This document shows positions 53,252 to 62,510 of a DNA stretch of 64,000 nt, piece after piece. Position numbers and translations under genes: made by a program. The DNA lies in NCBI GenBank assembly GCA_910577685.1, contig CAJTOH010000005.1:62001-126000 (forward strand), read 5' to 3'. The stretch comes from an uncultured Dorea sp. (GTDB lineage: Bacteria; Bacillota; Clostridia; Lachnospirales; Lachnospiraceae). Within the stretch, counting starts at the first letter, position 1, and each line of letters starts with the position of its first letter. Below the pieces are notes generated by a model that was given only the letters and a program-made list of their open reading frames with translations, had not been told where the DNA came from and ran no database searches.

Positions 53252-53724
53252 GCTTCCCTTAATTCCTTAAAAAATGTTTTCATCATCTGGCTGCACGCCT
53301 CTCCTAATACCCCTGTCTCAAGCTCCGCCTGATGGTTAAATTCTTCCATTTGAAGCAGATTCAGTATGGAACCCGCGCATCCTGCCTTGGGGTTCATGCA
53401 TCCCACTACAACCCGCGACATTCTGGACTGGACGATCGCCCCGGAACACATCTGGCAAGGTTCCAAAGTCACATACATCGTACAGCCCTCAAGCCTCCAG
53501 TCCCCCATCTTCTTGCTTGCTTTCTTAATGGCGATCAATTCCGCATGTGCCAAAGTATTTTTATCCGTCGTCCTCCTGTTATACCCCCGGCCTATAATCC
53601 TGTCCTCATACACGATTACGCAGCCGATCGGAACCTCTCCGATAGCATATGCCTTCTTAGCCTGCCGGATTGCCTCTTTCATGTACTTCTCATCTATACT
53701 CATATTCCCCATGTTATTCTCCAT
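53230..53724 (-). CDS. tadA: tRNA adenosine(34) deaminase
   Basis: The 164-aa protein has the cytidine-deaminase-type zinc motifs HAELIAI and PCQMCSGAI and the usual TadA length. It converts A34 to inosine in tRNA-Arg(ACG). Several in-frame ATG codons exist near the start (53724, 53712, 53703); the first is kept, but the one at 53703 with GGGG upstream is possible. The gene is convergent with the SRP RNA gene. Confidence 0.95.
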   Translation of the reverse strand: MENNMGNMSIDEKYMKEAIRQAKKAYAIGEVPIGCVIVYEDRIIGRGYNRRTTDKNTLAHAELIAIKKASKKMGDWRLEGCTMYVTLEPCQMCSGAIVQSRMSRVVVGCMNPKAGCAGSILNLLQMEEFNHQAELETGVLGEACSQMMKTFFKELREAKKKADD

Positions 53725-53755
53725 CTATCCCGGCGTCTTGTCTTATTGATTATTT

Positions 53756-55486
53756 TTATTGCGTTTTCAGCATCCGCTTGATTGGCCTGCACCAGTATCC
53801 AAACTGTTCCTGGCTGCTTCTTTCATCATCCGTCAAATCCATATCCATATCTTTGTGCGGAATAAATTCCGTAAATCCGAATGTACTTGCCGCCTTCGCC
53901 TCCTGCGGGTGATAGATTCCCGGCACACCCAGCCGGTATCTTTCTCCGTCGTCAATAATTGCAAGATGCCTGTAATTATAATATCCGTGCAGCAGGAAAC
54001 TGTTGTTTGCCCACTTCCACTCGCATCTGGGCAGCCTTGCTATATCGTTCCGCTGGATTTTCGTACACCTAAGTCGTTCTTTCGGCATCTGCCGCCTTGT
54101 ATCTCCGCAGATATTTTCAATCGGTTCCGCCGTCATCTCCCGACCGAATTCCACATCGGCCTGCGGGAACACTCTTCGGTTTCCCGGCGCGGCATTTTCT
54201 CCGGCAGGGCTTTCCATAGCAGGTTCTCCCCGAAGCTCCCTGCCTCCGACAGGTGTCTGTCCGGCAGATTCCTCTTCCCTCGGTACGCCTGCATGCATGG
54301 CGTGATCCGGCATCGACGGGTTTTCCTGTCCTAACGCCCCCTCGTTTTGCCGCGTACCCTGCCCCTGCATGGATTTGCTGCGCATCGGGCTTATAATACG
54401 CGCAGGCCTTCTTCCAAACATAGGGTTTTCCCGCATCATGACCCCTTTGTCCTGCACATGCGCTCCCTGATTCCCCATGAAGCCTTCCTCCAAAGACGTC
54501 TCCCGTGTCTTTATATCCCTTTCCTCTGAAGGCGTTTCCTGACTCTGCATGAATTCTCCCTGCAGGACAGCTCCTCCCTGCATAACTTTCCTCGGCTCCG
54601 CTTCCCGGCTTCGCACAGCCTCTTCCTGTCTCTGCATACCTTCCCTTCGCTCCGGCTCCCGGCTTCGCACAACCTCTTCCTGTCTCTGCATACCTTCCCT
54701 TCGCTCTGGCTCCCGGTTTCGCACAGTCTCTTCCCGGCTCTGCACAGCTTCCTTTCGCTCCGTTTCCCGGCTTCGTACAGCCTCTTCCCGGCTCTGCACT
54801 GCTTCCCTTCGCTCCATTTCCCGACTTTGCACAGCCTCTTCCTGACTCCGCATGGCTTCTCCCTGCAAGGCCGCTTCTTCCTGACTCTGCATGAGTTCTC
54901 CTTGAGAGACGGATTCTTCCTGCACAGCTTCCCTTGAAGTCATTTCCCGGTTCTGCACAGCCCCTTCCTGACTCCGCATGGCTTCTCCCTGCAAGGCCGC
55001 TTCTTCCCCGGCATCGTTTCCCGCAATACCCGCATCGCCCGCCGGCATCTCCCTATTCTGTACGGCGTCTCCTTCCGGCACAGTTTCTTTTCTCACGTTG
55101 TCCGGCTTAACCACCCGCATACGCCCCACATCAACCGCGGCGTCGTTCCAAACCGCCGCGTACTTACGCCCCGTCTCACTCTCCAGAATAATCCCGTTGA
55201 TCCTCTGAAAATTCTCCGGTGAGGCCACGTCCTCCTTCGTATAAAACAGCCGGTAATTAATGGCCGGGTTCACATTATCCACCGTTCCCTGCCAAATACC
55301 TGCACATCCGTCGTCCTCATCAAAGAACAGATACACATCCAGCTTACGCTCTCCCTTCATATGCAGCCCTTTGCCATGAATATTCAGCGTACAATCCTCA
55401 TCTTTCTGTTCTACTTTAACAAATCCCACATTACGCAGTCTTTTTCCCTGTTCATATTCATACAGATAACGAATAAAACGTTTCAA
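53756..55486 (-). CDS. DUF6128-type protein with a repetitive Glu/Arg/Gln-rich middle
   Basis: The 576-aa protein has a conserved N-terminal domain (about 1-125, KRFIRYLYEYEQGKRLRNVG) and a conserved C-terminal domain (about 440-576, ARLPRCEWKWANNSFLLHGY). Between them lie about ten degenerate repeats such as AVQSREEAVRSRETERKE (about 165-300). The terminal domains resemble DUF6128 of Lachnospiraceae, of unknown function. The likely start is a TTG at 55486 directly after GTGGAGGA, an unusually close spacing, so the true start is uncertain. No signal peptide is visible. Confidence 0.75.
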   Translation of the reverse strand: MKRFIRYLYEYEQGKRLRNVGFVKVEQKDEDCTLNIHGKGLHMKGERKLDVYLFFDEDDGCAGIWQGTVDNVNPAINYRLFYTKEDVASPENFQRINGIILESETGRKYAAVWNDAAVDVGRMRVVKPDNVRKETVPEGDAVQNREMPAGDAGIAGNDAGEEAALQGEAMRSQEGAVQNREMTSREAVQEESVSQGELMQSQEEAALQGEAMRSQEEAVQSREMERREAVQSREEAVRSRETERKEAVQSREETVRNREPERREGMQRQEEVVRSREPERREGMQRQEEAVRSREAEPRKVMQGGAVLQGEFMQSQETPSEERDIKTRETSLEEGFMGNQGAHVQDKGVMMRENPMFGRRPARIISPMRSKSMQGQGTRQNEGALGQENPSMPDHAMHAGVPREEESAGQTPVGGRELRGEPAMESPAGENAAPGNRRVFPQADVEFGREMTAEPIENICGDTRRQMPKERLRCTKIQRNDIARLPRCEWKWANNSFLLHGYYNYRHLAIIDDGERYRLGVPGIYHPQEAKAASTFGFTEFIPHKDMDMDLTDDERSSQEQFGYWCRPIKRMLKTQ

Positions 55487-55553
55487 TCCTCCACTTCCAA
55501 TCCTGGTCTTTTTATCACAATCTATTCCCCGGAATCAGAAAAAATACCAAACC

Positions 55554-56978
55554 TTATAAAATTGCCTTCAATTCCTGATATAAACGTTTTGCATAACTAT
55601 CCGTCATCCCGCAGATATAGTCCGTCGCAAGAAGCAGACGCAGATACAGCCTCTCCGTCTCGGACTTTCCTTCCGCATGATAATGATACGCCCTCTTATA
55701 ATTACTCGAAATAAACGAAACCATACGCTCGCTGACCGAATCCATTTCCTGAGAATCATCGTCATATTTTACAACCGAATTCATGAACATATCCATCAGA
55801 AAGTCGATCATTGCTCCTTCCGCAACCTCCATGCGGTAAATGGCATCCGACGTAAACACCTCGCGAAACGCCAGATTCCCCAGCAAATCCATCAACGGTT
55901 CTGCAGACGTCCGGCAGAACAAATCCTGCCCGTAGCTTCCCTGCATAATCTCCTGATAGTTCTCGGTAAACCCGTGGGTTGCACAGCCAATCAGAAATCC
56001 CTGAACCCTCACGATCCAGTTCTTAACCGCATACTCCTCCGGTTCCCCCACCTGCTTTTCTTTCCCGCACTGGTAGAGGTCCTTAAGCCTCTTTGCAGGG
56101 AGAAATCCTCCCCAATCATCGTCCGAGAACTGTTCCTCCAGCCTTGTCATCTCGTCGAGCAGTTTATGGTAACTTAAGAAACCCTTCACAAACGCATCCT
56201 CAATATCCGCAGTCTTATATGCGATATCGTCCGCCGCTTCCAGAATAAATGTCAGCGGGTGCCGTTTCCCGTTCGTCCCGGTCTCCCTTGAGATCTCCTC
56301 AAAAATCTCCTTATCCGCATAATAGTATCCCAACTTCTTATCTTTAATATCATCGGAATGTTCATTCACCCCCAGGGAAGCCACGGGATACTTCATAATC
56401 GTACTAAGCAGCGCATAAGTAAGATTCATTCCGTTTTCATCAACGAGAAAATGCAGTTTACACACCAGCCTAAGTGCTTGGGCATTTCCCTCAAAATGAT
56501 AGAAATCTTCCCGCATCTGCGGCGTAAGCACCTGATCGATGCTGTGTCCACGGTACTTCATAACAGGCAGGTTCCTCCGGAACCAATCGCGGATCGCATC
56601 CTCCCCAAAATGTCCGAAAGGCGGATTGCCTATATCATGGATCAGCCCCGCACACTGCAGAATATTGCAGATATCCTCCTTCATCTGCGGGGTGAAACTA
56701 TTATCTTTCTTATGCACCAAAATATTTTCCCCAATATTTTGTCCCAGAGATTTGGCAAAGGAAGAGACTTCCATAGAGTGGGTGAGCCTCGTCCGCACAA
56801 AATCACTCCGGTCTAATGGAAAGACCTGCGTCTTGTCCTGCAGGCGGCGAAACGACGCGCTGCCGATGATGCGGTGGTAATCCTTCTCGAATTCGCTTCG
56901 CAGATCCACGTTCTGTCCGTCCCTGTGCCTGCGGTTTTTACGATTTCTCTTCGTTGACAATAATTGTTCCCAATTCAC
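55554..56978 (-). CDS. dgt: deoxyguanosinetriphosphate triphosphohydrolase-like HD protein
   Basis: The 474-aa protein has the HD-domain set of dGTPases: RLTHSMEVSSFA, GLIHDIGNPPFGHFGE and the later HS/D positions, plus FRRLQDKTQVFPL near the start. It hydrolyses dNTPs to the nucleoside and triphosphate. The GTG at 56978 with TTAGGAGAG upstream is chosen; the frame extends to 57014 inside the preceding gene. It begins 10 bp after the HTH protein stop. Confidence 0.92.
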   Translation of the reverse strand: MNWEQLLSTKRNRKNRRHRDGQNVDLRSEFEKDYHRIIGSASFRRLQDKTQVFPLDRSDFVRTRLTHSMEVSSFAKSLGQNIGENILVHKKDNSFTPQMKEDICNILQCAGLIHDIGNPPFGHFGEDAIRDWFRRNLPVMKYRGHSIDQVLTPQMREDFYHFEGNAQALRLVCKLHFLVDENGMNLTYALLSTIMKYPVASLGVNEHSDDIKDKKLGYYYADKEIFEEISRETGTNGKRHPLTFILEAADDIAYKTADIEDAFVKGFLSYHKLLDEMTRLEEQFSDDDWGGFLPAKRLKDLYQCGKEKQVGEPEEYAVKNWIVRVQGFLIGCATHGFTENYQEIMQGSYGQDLFCRTSAEPLMDLLGNLAFREVFTSDAIYRMEVAEGAMIDFLMDMFMNSVVKYDDDSQEMDSVSERMVSFISSNYKRAYHYHAEGKSETERLYLRLLLATDYICGMTDSYAKRLYQELKAIL

Positions 56979-56988
56979 GGTATCTCTC

Positions 56989-58986
56989 CTAATCCAGATA
57001 GATCGGCGGATCATAATCCTTCCCCAAAAGCTGCTTCTTGCGCTCCTGATACCCTAAAAATGCCCACTCCGTCATATCTGTCCACTCATGATTCGCCCTG
57101 TCGTATACCTGTACATAGCCAATCCTTGACGGATGCATACGAACACTGTTAGACTCGTATTCCTTCCCGGTATATGGATTGACCTCCCCTCTGTCTTCCT
57201 CGTCCTCCTGCTGCGGTTCTTCCTGATATGTATCCTCAGAATAGCCGGCTGAAAGATACTCTCCTTCATATGCCCCGCCGGTATATTCCGTTTCCGAGTA
57301 GCCGCCTACGTACGCTCTGGCCGGATACTGCCCGTCTCCAACTTCTTCTCCATAAGATTCCACCGGATATTCCCCGGAAAAATGTCTCCGTCCATATTCA
57401 TTGCCCGGATATTCCCCTCCGGTATAATTCTCCCCATATATTCCTCCGGTATATGCGCCCTCATACTCCCCTCCGGTATCTGCGCCCTCATATTCTCCTC
57501 CGGTATACATGCCGTCTAATGCGTTCTGATCCGGATAATGCTCTCCCAAATAAGTGCCTCCTGTATAACCTGCTTCCGGATAACTGCCTGCCGGCTGACC
57601 GCCCGCCGCTTCTGCCGCCCCGGTTTCTCCATGCCTCCGGACTCCTGCCTGATTATGCTTCTCGTCTGCACTGGAAACCGTTTTTTCCGTCCGTGTCTGT
57701 TCCCTTCCAAGCTTTTTTAACCGCTGCATCAGATACGCGCGCCACCCGTGCGGTTTCTCCTCCTGCACAGTCTCCTTCTTCTCTGTTTTTTCCAGTGATT
57801 CGATCTCCTTAAGCAACTGTTCTACGTGTTCTCCATCCGCTCCTTCTTCATATGCCATTGGATAGGCCGCCGCATCATCCTCTATATACCCCGCTTCTCC
57901 ATATGCCTCCGCGGAAGCCTGTTGGATTCCGACTCCATACTCTTTTGGATAGCCTGCCGGATATCCGGAAAACTCCTGTCCATTCTCGTCCGCCGGTCCC
58001 GTCATACTGCCTTGCGGACGCTCTCCCGAACCTCCTTGCGGACGCCCCGGCAGAAACTCCTCAAAACGGTCTGCCGCTCCTCCCTTCGGAGTACCCCCAT
58101 GCTGCGCCTCCGTTCCTCCCTTTGAAGTCTCCCCGGCCTGTGCCTCCGCTCCTTCTTTCGAAACCTCTCCGGCCTGCGCCGCATGCTCTCTCTTCGTATC
58201 CCCTTCCGGCTGCGCCTCCGTTCCTCCCTTCGAAGCCTTCCCGGCCTGCGCCTCCGTATTGCTCTGCAGATTTCCTTCCGGGCGGCTCTGCACATTTCCC
58301 GCCTGTTTCTCCTTAGCCTGATCTTTATGGAAATCCTGCTCATCCCTCTGCTCTTTTCCGTCGTCCGCGCCGGAACCAGCCTCATGCCCATCCGTGCGCT
58401 GTCCGTTGGTATGTTCTTTCCCGAACTCGCCATACGCTTCTCCCACCTGAGCAGTCCCAACCTCTTTATCGTTCTCTTTTGGCTTATCCTCCGGCTTCGC
58501 TGCTTTCTCCATCAGCGCGTCTAATTCCTCATGGATATCCACAAGCTCTCCGATCGTAATATCTCTTTCATGCACACGACTACCGGTTTCCTTATCCGGC
58601 ATGCCTTTTATCGGCTTGTTCTCCGCCACAAGATTATTCTCCGCCTCCGGCTTGTTCTCCGCCGCCTTCTTCCCCGCCACAAGATTATTCTCCGCCGCCT
58701 TCTTCTCCGGCTCCCGCGGCGCAGCCCCCGCAGATTCTATTTTCGTCTCATTCTCCGTTATCGTTCTTTCATCCAGAATATTCAACTGGAAAGGGCATCC
58801 CAAGATCTCTGCAATCATCCGCATATCCCGTTCCTGAAAATTATCCCGTCCCAGTCTCTGGGTAAGATTCTGGCGCGACATCTTCCGCCCCGTACGCGCC
58901 TCAACCTTCTTCGCCAGTTCCTTAATCGTCATATCCTTACGGCTCAAGATAATCTTGACCTGCTCTCCAAACGTTAAATCCTGCAT
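56989..58986 (-). CDS. HTH protein with a long repetitive tail
   Basis: The 665-aa protein has an N-terminal XRE-like domain (about 1-72, TIKELAKKVEARTGRKMSRQ as part of the helix-turn-helix). A hydrophilic tail follows, rich in Glu/Lys/Ala/Gly (about 80-440), then Tyr/Gly/Glu repeats such as YTGGEYEGADTGGEYEGAY (about 470-590), and a conserved end (GYVQVYDRANHEWTDMTEWA). The ends look conserved and the middle length-variable. It may be a DNA-binding cell-surface or division-associated regulator; function is unknown. AAGGAGG precedes the ATG. Confidence 0.78.
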   Translation of the reverse strand: MQDLTFGEQVKIILSRKDMTIKELAKKVEARTGRKMSRQNLTQRLGRDNFQERDMRMIAEILGCPFQLNILDERTITENETKIESAGAAPREPEKKAAENNLVAGKKAAENKPEAENNLVAENKPIKGMPDKETGSRVHERDITIGELVDIHEELDALMEKAAKPEDKPKENDKEVGTAQVGEAYGEFGKEHTNGQRTDGHEAGSGADDGKEQRDEQDFHKDQAKEKQAGNVQSRPEGNLQSNTEAQAGKASKGGTEAQPEGDTKREHAAQAGEVSKEGAEAQAGETSKGGTEAQHGGTPKGGAADRFEEFLPGRPQGGSGERPQGSMTGPADENGQEFSGYPAGYPKEYGVGIQQASAEAYGEAGYIEDDAAAYPMAYEEGADGEHVEQLLKEIESLEKTEKKETVQEEKPHGWRAYLMQRLKKLGREQTRTEKTVSSADEKHNQAGVRRHGETGAAEAAGGQPAGSYPEAGYTGGTYLGEHYPDQNALDGMYTGGEYEGADTGGEYEGAYTGGIYGENYTGGEYPGNEYGRRHFSGEYPVESYGEEVGDGQYPARAYVGGYSETEYTGGAYEGEYLSAGYSEDTYQEEPQQEDEEDRGEVNPYTGKEYESNSVRMHPSRIGYVQVYDRANHEWTDMTEWAFLGYQERKKQLLGKDYDPPIYLD

Positions 58987-59173
58987 CCTCGTCCTCCTTA
59001 ACTGAATCAGACTTTTGCCAATCTATTGTAAACTCTTTTGTTTTCAGGTAAACCAAAAATTTTCCCTTTGCTTATTCTAACAAATACTTAAAATCCAGTC
59101 AACTAAACTTCCCAACACTCTTAAAGTTTCTGCCCCTTCTTCCGATATATTAATTATAAAGGGGGATATTCAC

Positions 59174-59872
59174 ATGAGATTAAATTTTTCGCCATCATTA
59201 CAGATTAACAATCTATTCCAATCATATCAGATTAACCGAAGCGCCGCTAACAAAGTCGGCAGCCAATCCAAATCCTCCGACGAAGAACGGCGCGATACCT
59301 TTACTCTGTCATCCAAAGGCGGAGCCATGAATATGATCAACAATCTTATGAAGCAGAAGATGGAGATTACCGACCGTAAGAATTCTCTGATTGCTTCCAC
59401 ATTGGAAAAGGGATCTTCTATGGAAACTATCAAGTCCCAATTAGAAGCCTACGACGAGCAGCTTGAGAATATCGACGTACAGATCACACAGGCAATGGCA
59501 AAGGAGTTTGAGAAGAAAGAAGAAAAGGAGAACGACGACACGCCTAAGACGCGGGAAGAACTTGAGAATGAGCGTCTGAACGATATCGTAACTCTGTCGG
59601 GAGACGTAGGGAATATTGATATGCTGGACTCTGTTAAGACCAAGGTAGACCGAAGGATTACAACTCTGGAGTCCGAGATTTCCCTTGACAACGGGCGGAT
59701 GGGCACCGCCGATTTCAAGAAGGAAGAACTGTCCCGACTGAAAAAGAAATCTGCAGAACTTGCGTCCGATATCGGTTTACGGATGGCGGACATCGCAGAA
59801 AAAATCGACGAGAATAACGAAAAGTCTTCTGAAGAAGAGAACGGCGAAACGGACCAAACGGATGATATTTAA
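59174..59872 (+). CDS. coiled-coil protein of unknown function
   Basis: The 232-aa protein is Glu/Lys/Asp-rich with predicted coiled coils (about 50-110 and 150-210) and no signal peptide or membrane segment. The N-terminus is less charged (INNLFQSYQINRSAAN). AAAGGGGGAT lies upstream of the ATG. It is a single gene divergent from the HTH-tail protein. No domain is recognised. Confidence 0.75.
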   Translation: MRLNFSPSLQINNLFQSYQINRSAANKVGSQSKSSDEERRDTFTLSSKGGAMNMINNLMKQKMEITDRKNSLIASTLEKGSSMETIKSQLEAYDEQLENIDVQITQAMAKEFEKKEEKENDDTPKTREELENERLNDIVTLSGDVGNIDMLDSVKTKVDRRITTLESEISLDNGRMGTADFKKEELSRLKKKSAELASDIGLRMADIAEKIDENNEKSSEEENGETDQTDDI

Positions 59873-60054
59873 AAGCAGGGGCTGTTGCAATAAGCAGAAT
59901 AATTACAAGCTATGGAAGAAGGTAGTTTCCGGGAAATACCATATCTTGTCGATTTTATGCTTAATGCGGCAGCCTCATTTTCGTATAACTTAATTCATCT
60001 TGCTCCTCTTGCGCACCTCCATTTCCCCCTGCGAAATCTTTTATCTAAAAATTC

Positions 60055-60111
60055 TTGCTTCTCATTACAAACAATGTTATAATTTAAATTGTTCTATATG
60101 GAAATGTTCCA
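60055..60111 (+). promoter_or_regulatory. promoter and operator of the marR gene
   Basis: TTGCTT (60055-60060) and TATAAT (60078-60083) are 17 bp apart. Just downstream, TGGAA-ATG-TTCCA (60099-60111) is a perfect inverted repeat ending 20 bp before the start codon, well placed for autorepression by the MarR product. Confidence 0.65.
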
Positions 60112-60131
60112 ACAAGATAAGAGGTGACCAC

Positions 60132-60572
60132 TTGGAAACAAAGGGCGGATTTTTTATCACACAAATCAAGCAGCTTCAAGACAGGATTTTTGAACGGCTG
60201 TTACTCGAAAACGGCATTGAGATCAGCGGCGGGCAGGGACGGATCCTGTTTATCTTATGGAAGACGGATTGCCTTACGATCAGCGAGATCAGCGAGAAAA
60301 CCTCTCTTGCCAAGAACACGGTATCTGTTGTTATAAACGGGATGGTCAATAAAGGCATCGTGGAGAGAACCATTAATCCGCAAAACCGACGCCAGACCAT
60401 TGTATCTCTTACAGAATATGCCAAATCTTTACAGGCAAGATATGAGTCGGTTTCTCAGCAAATGAATCTTCTGTTTTATGAGGGATTTTCAGAAAAAGAA
60501 CAGAAACAGTTTGAACAGTATCTTGCCAGGATACTTGAAACATTGACTAAAAATCTGCATACGGACAAGTAA
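60132..60572 (+). CDS. MarR-family transcriptional regulator
   Basis: The 146-aa protein has a winged HTH (about 40-105, SEISEKTSLAKNTVSVVINGMV) followed by the beta wing with NPQNRRQTIVSLTE, and dimerising helices at both ends. The start is taken as TTG at 60132 with AGAGGTGA upstream. It is followed 25 bp later by a flavin-type protein, the usual target of such regulators. Confidence 0.9.
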   Translation: METKGGFFITQIKQLQDRIFERLLLENGIEISGGQGRILFILWKTDCLTISEISEKTSLAKNTVSVVINGMVNKGIVERTINPQNRRQTIVSLTEYAKSLQARYESVSQQMNLLFYEGFSEKEQKQFEQYLARILETLTKNLHTDK

Positions 60573-60597
60573 TTGAAAGCAAAGGGAGGGATTCCGG

Positions 60598-61050
60598 ATG
60601 AAGTCATGGGAACAGATTACTGAATTTATCAAAAAGCAGAAAACAGCTTTTATCGCTTCTGTAGATGAAGATGGTTTTCCAAATTTAAAGGCAATGTTCG
60701 CACCGCGCAAGACGGAGGGCAGTTGTTTTTATTTTTCTACGAATACTTCTTCCCTGCGCGCGCAGCAGTTCATGAAAAATCCTAAGGCAAGCATTTATTT
60801 TTATAACAGAGGACGTTTCAAATATGAAGGCGTCATGTTGACCGGCACAGTAGAAGTATTGCAGGACGCCCAAACCAAAAAAGAGATCTGGCGCACGGGA
60901 GACACCCTGTATTATAAACAGGGCGTAACCGACCCGGATTATTGCGTTTTGAAATTCACGGCAATAAAAGGCAGGCATTACTGCGACCTGAAAACAGAAA
61001 GTTTCGGCTTGAATGGAATGGCGACACCGGAATCCTTACGGACGCAATAA
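60598..61050 (+). CDS. pyridoxamine 5'-phosphate oxidase-like flavoprotein
   Basis: The 150-aa protein has the split-barrel fold of PNPOx-like proteins (TAFIASVDEDGFPNLKAMF, NPKASIYFYN), which bind FMN, F420 or haem. AAGGGAGGG lies upstream. It is cotranscribed with the MarR gene and may detoxify or reduce a small molecule. The frame after about 61010 also reads through an overlapping frame with a CGSCGC cluster to 61112, so the C-terminus may be frameshifted. Confidence 0.87.
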   Translation: MKSWEQITEFIKKQKTAFIASVDEDGFPNLKAMFAPRKTEGSCFYFSTNTSSLRAQQFMKNPKASIYFYNRGRFKYEGVMLTGTVEVLQDAQTKKEIWRTGDTLYYKQGVTDPDYCVLKFTAIKGRHYCDLKTESFGLNGMATPESLRTQ

Positions 61051-61155
61051 AGCAGGCTGACAAGGAGTGCGGAAGCTGCGGATGTGAGTTCGATCCCTTA
61101 TATAAGCTATAAGCGGGCATTAGAATTATTGGCCGCCTGATGAATATCTGCCAAG

Positions 61156-61211
61156 ATGCCGGAAACCAGCCAGAGTATAACCCCCTGCCTTGGCCTGCTT
61201 CCGGCATTTTG
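61156..61211 (+). terminator. terminator after the marR operon
   Basis: ATGCCGGAA (61156-61164) pairs with TTCCGGCAT (61199-61207) and is followed by TTTT. The loop is long (34 bases), so efficiency is uncertain. The stretch 61051-61155 shows no gene. Confidence 0.5.
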
Positions 61212-61275
61212 ATCCGGGAACAAAATATTATATAGAATACGTCAATCGAAGTCCACAGGGCGCAGCGCGCCGTTC

Positions 61276-61527
61276 TTAAACAGAAGGAGACCCCTTCCGT
61301 GCTTGCTTCCTGTAATAGTTAATGACCTCATTATAAGTAATCACATAGATCCAAATACAATATGCCTCTTTTTCTTCAAATAAATCGTCTATGTTCTGAT
61401 AAACATTCAAAAAGACCCGCGAGACCAGCTCTTCTGCGTCCTGCGAACTTTCCACTCTGCTGCTTATGTAGCCTGCCACTTTACCCGAAAAACACTGATA
61501 AAGCTCTAAGAACAACTCATTCTTCAT
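61276..61527 (-). pseudogene. truncated ECF-type sigma factor (region 2 only)
   Basis: The 83-residue frame matches sigma-70 region 2 (QDAEELVSRVFLNVYQNI, then YVITYNEVINYYRKQARKG) but stops before region 4, which recognises the -35 element. It has a good start (GGAGGCGCGGC) and may be a remnant after a deletion. A short functional domain is possible but unlikely. Confidence 0.65.
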
Positions 61528-61661
61528 GCCGCGCCTCCATAAACCTAATTTTTCCCTATTTTAACACAACAAATCGGGATCCGGGATCCTGTGGGATATT
61601 TCGCGCCTTTTTTGGTACAAACCATAAACAAGCGTCATATTCATAGTCTTCATTCATAGCT

Positions 61662-61702
61662 GTGACTTTGTCACGGAACAAAAAAATATACGTCTGTATA
61701 CT
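61662..61702 (+). promoter_or_regulatory. CRP/FNR-type class II promoter of the ferredoxin operon
   Basis: A perfect inverted repeat GTGAC-TTT-GTCAC (61662-61674) lies upstream of TATACT (61697-61702). With a start about seven bases after the -10, the site is centred at about -41, the class II activation position. No good -35 is seen. The Crp/Fnr gene at 62507-63181 is adjacent. Confidence 0.7.
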
Positions 61703-61728
61703 GAATAAAAAGAAAAAGGAGATACGTC

Positions 61729-61923
61729 ATGATCAAAAGAAAAGCAGTTGTCAATCTTCAAGAATGTGTCGCCTGCGGATGCTGCATAAAAGTTTGCCCA
61801 AGAAACGCCATTTCCATTCCCAACGGCGTCAACGCTTTAATCAACAGGGACTTATGCGTCGGATGCGGCAAATGTGTGAAGGAATGTCCCGCGAGCATCA
61901 TTAAATTGGAGGTGACGGAATAA
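61729..61923 (+). CDS. 2[4Fe-4S] ferredoxin
   Basis: The 64-aa protein has two CX2CX2CX3C clusters: CVACGCCIKVCP and CVGCGKCVKECP. It carries electrons for a redox system. AAAAAGGAG lies upstream of the ATG, and its stop overlaps the start of the next gene (TAATG). It belongs to a two-gene operon under the CRP/FNR-type site. Confidence 0.95.
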   Translation: MIKRKAVVNLQECVACGCCIKVCPRNAISIPNGVNALINRDLCVGCGKCVKECPASIIKLEVTE

Positions 61924-62510
61924 TGAAAAGAAAAAAGAAGTGGTATGATTACCTCTGGATCGTCTCCCTTACCTATCTGATCTTGGGATTTTTCAATATC
62001 CTTTTCGCCTGGCTGGGACTTCTCTGCTTTTTTATCCCGCTCCTCATAGCGATTATAAACGGCAATAAGGCATACTGTAATAAATATTGCGGAAGAGGGC
62101 AGTTGTTTTCCCTTATAGGGGGAAGATTCGGGCTTTCCCGAAAACATGATATTCCCAAATGGATGAAGTCAAAATATTTTAGATATGGATTTTTATTATT
62201 CTTCTTCGCCATGTTTTTTCTTATGCTGTGGAACACATGGCTGGTATTCGCCGGAACGAAAAATTTAAAAACCGCGGTAACCCTGCTGTGGACCTTCAAA
62301 CTCCCATGGCGCTGGGCATATCACGGCACGCTGTTTTCTGACGGCGTCGCACAGTTCGCCTTTGGCTTCTACAGTGTAATGCTTACCTCCACCGTTCTGG
62401 GACTTTTTACCATGGTCTTATTCAAACCCCGGTCCTGGTGCGTATATTGCCCGATGGGAACCATGACGCAGTTAATATGCAAAGCAAAAAACGCGGCAAA
62501 GCCGCGTTAG
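61923..62510 (+). CDS. NapH/NosR-like membrane protein with Cys clusters
   Basis: The 195-aa protein has four or five membrane helices and two Cys-rich segments, CNKYCGRGQL and CVYCPMGTM, as in the NapH/NosR/CcoG-like 4Fe-4S membrane family. It should pass electrons between quinones or ferredoxin and a partner. The expected third and fourth Cys of each ferredoxin cluster are not all present. The last codons form the terminator of the convergent Crp/Fnr gene. Confidence 0.83.
   Translation: MKRKKKWYDYLWIVSLTYLILGFFNILFAWLGLLCFFIPLLIAIINGNKAYCNKYCGRGQLFSLIGGRFGLSRKHDIPKWMKSKYFRYGFLLFFFAMFFLMLWNTWLVFAGTKNLKTAVTLLWTFKLPWRWAYHGTLFSDGVAQFAFGFYSVMLTSTVLGLFTMVLFKPRSWCVYCPMGTMTQLICKAKNAAKPR
62486..62508 (-). 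terminator. Crp/Fnr gene terminator inside the convergent ORF
   Basis: On the minus strand AACGCGGC-TTT-GCCGCGTT (62490-62508 in plus terms) is an 8-bp perfect stem followed by TTTTTTG. It lies in the last codons of the NapH-like gene. Confidence 0.85.

Noticed and set aside
54590..54880. DNA repeats in the DUF6128-like gene as a mobile or CRISPR element
   Set aside because: They keep the reading frame and encode the Glu/Arg/Gln repeats, so they are protein repeats.
61017..61112. Frame ending in a CGSCGC cluster after the flavoprotein
   Set aside because: No start of its own; it may be a frameshifted C-terminus or remnant, but the intact frame ends at 61050.
61085..61115. GTTCGATCC resembling a tRNA T-arm
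   Set aside because: No acceptor stem, D-arm or anticodon arm can be formed around it.
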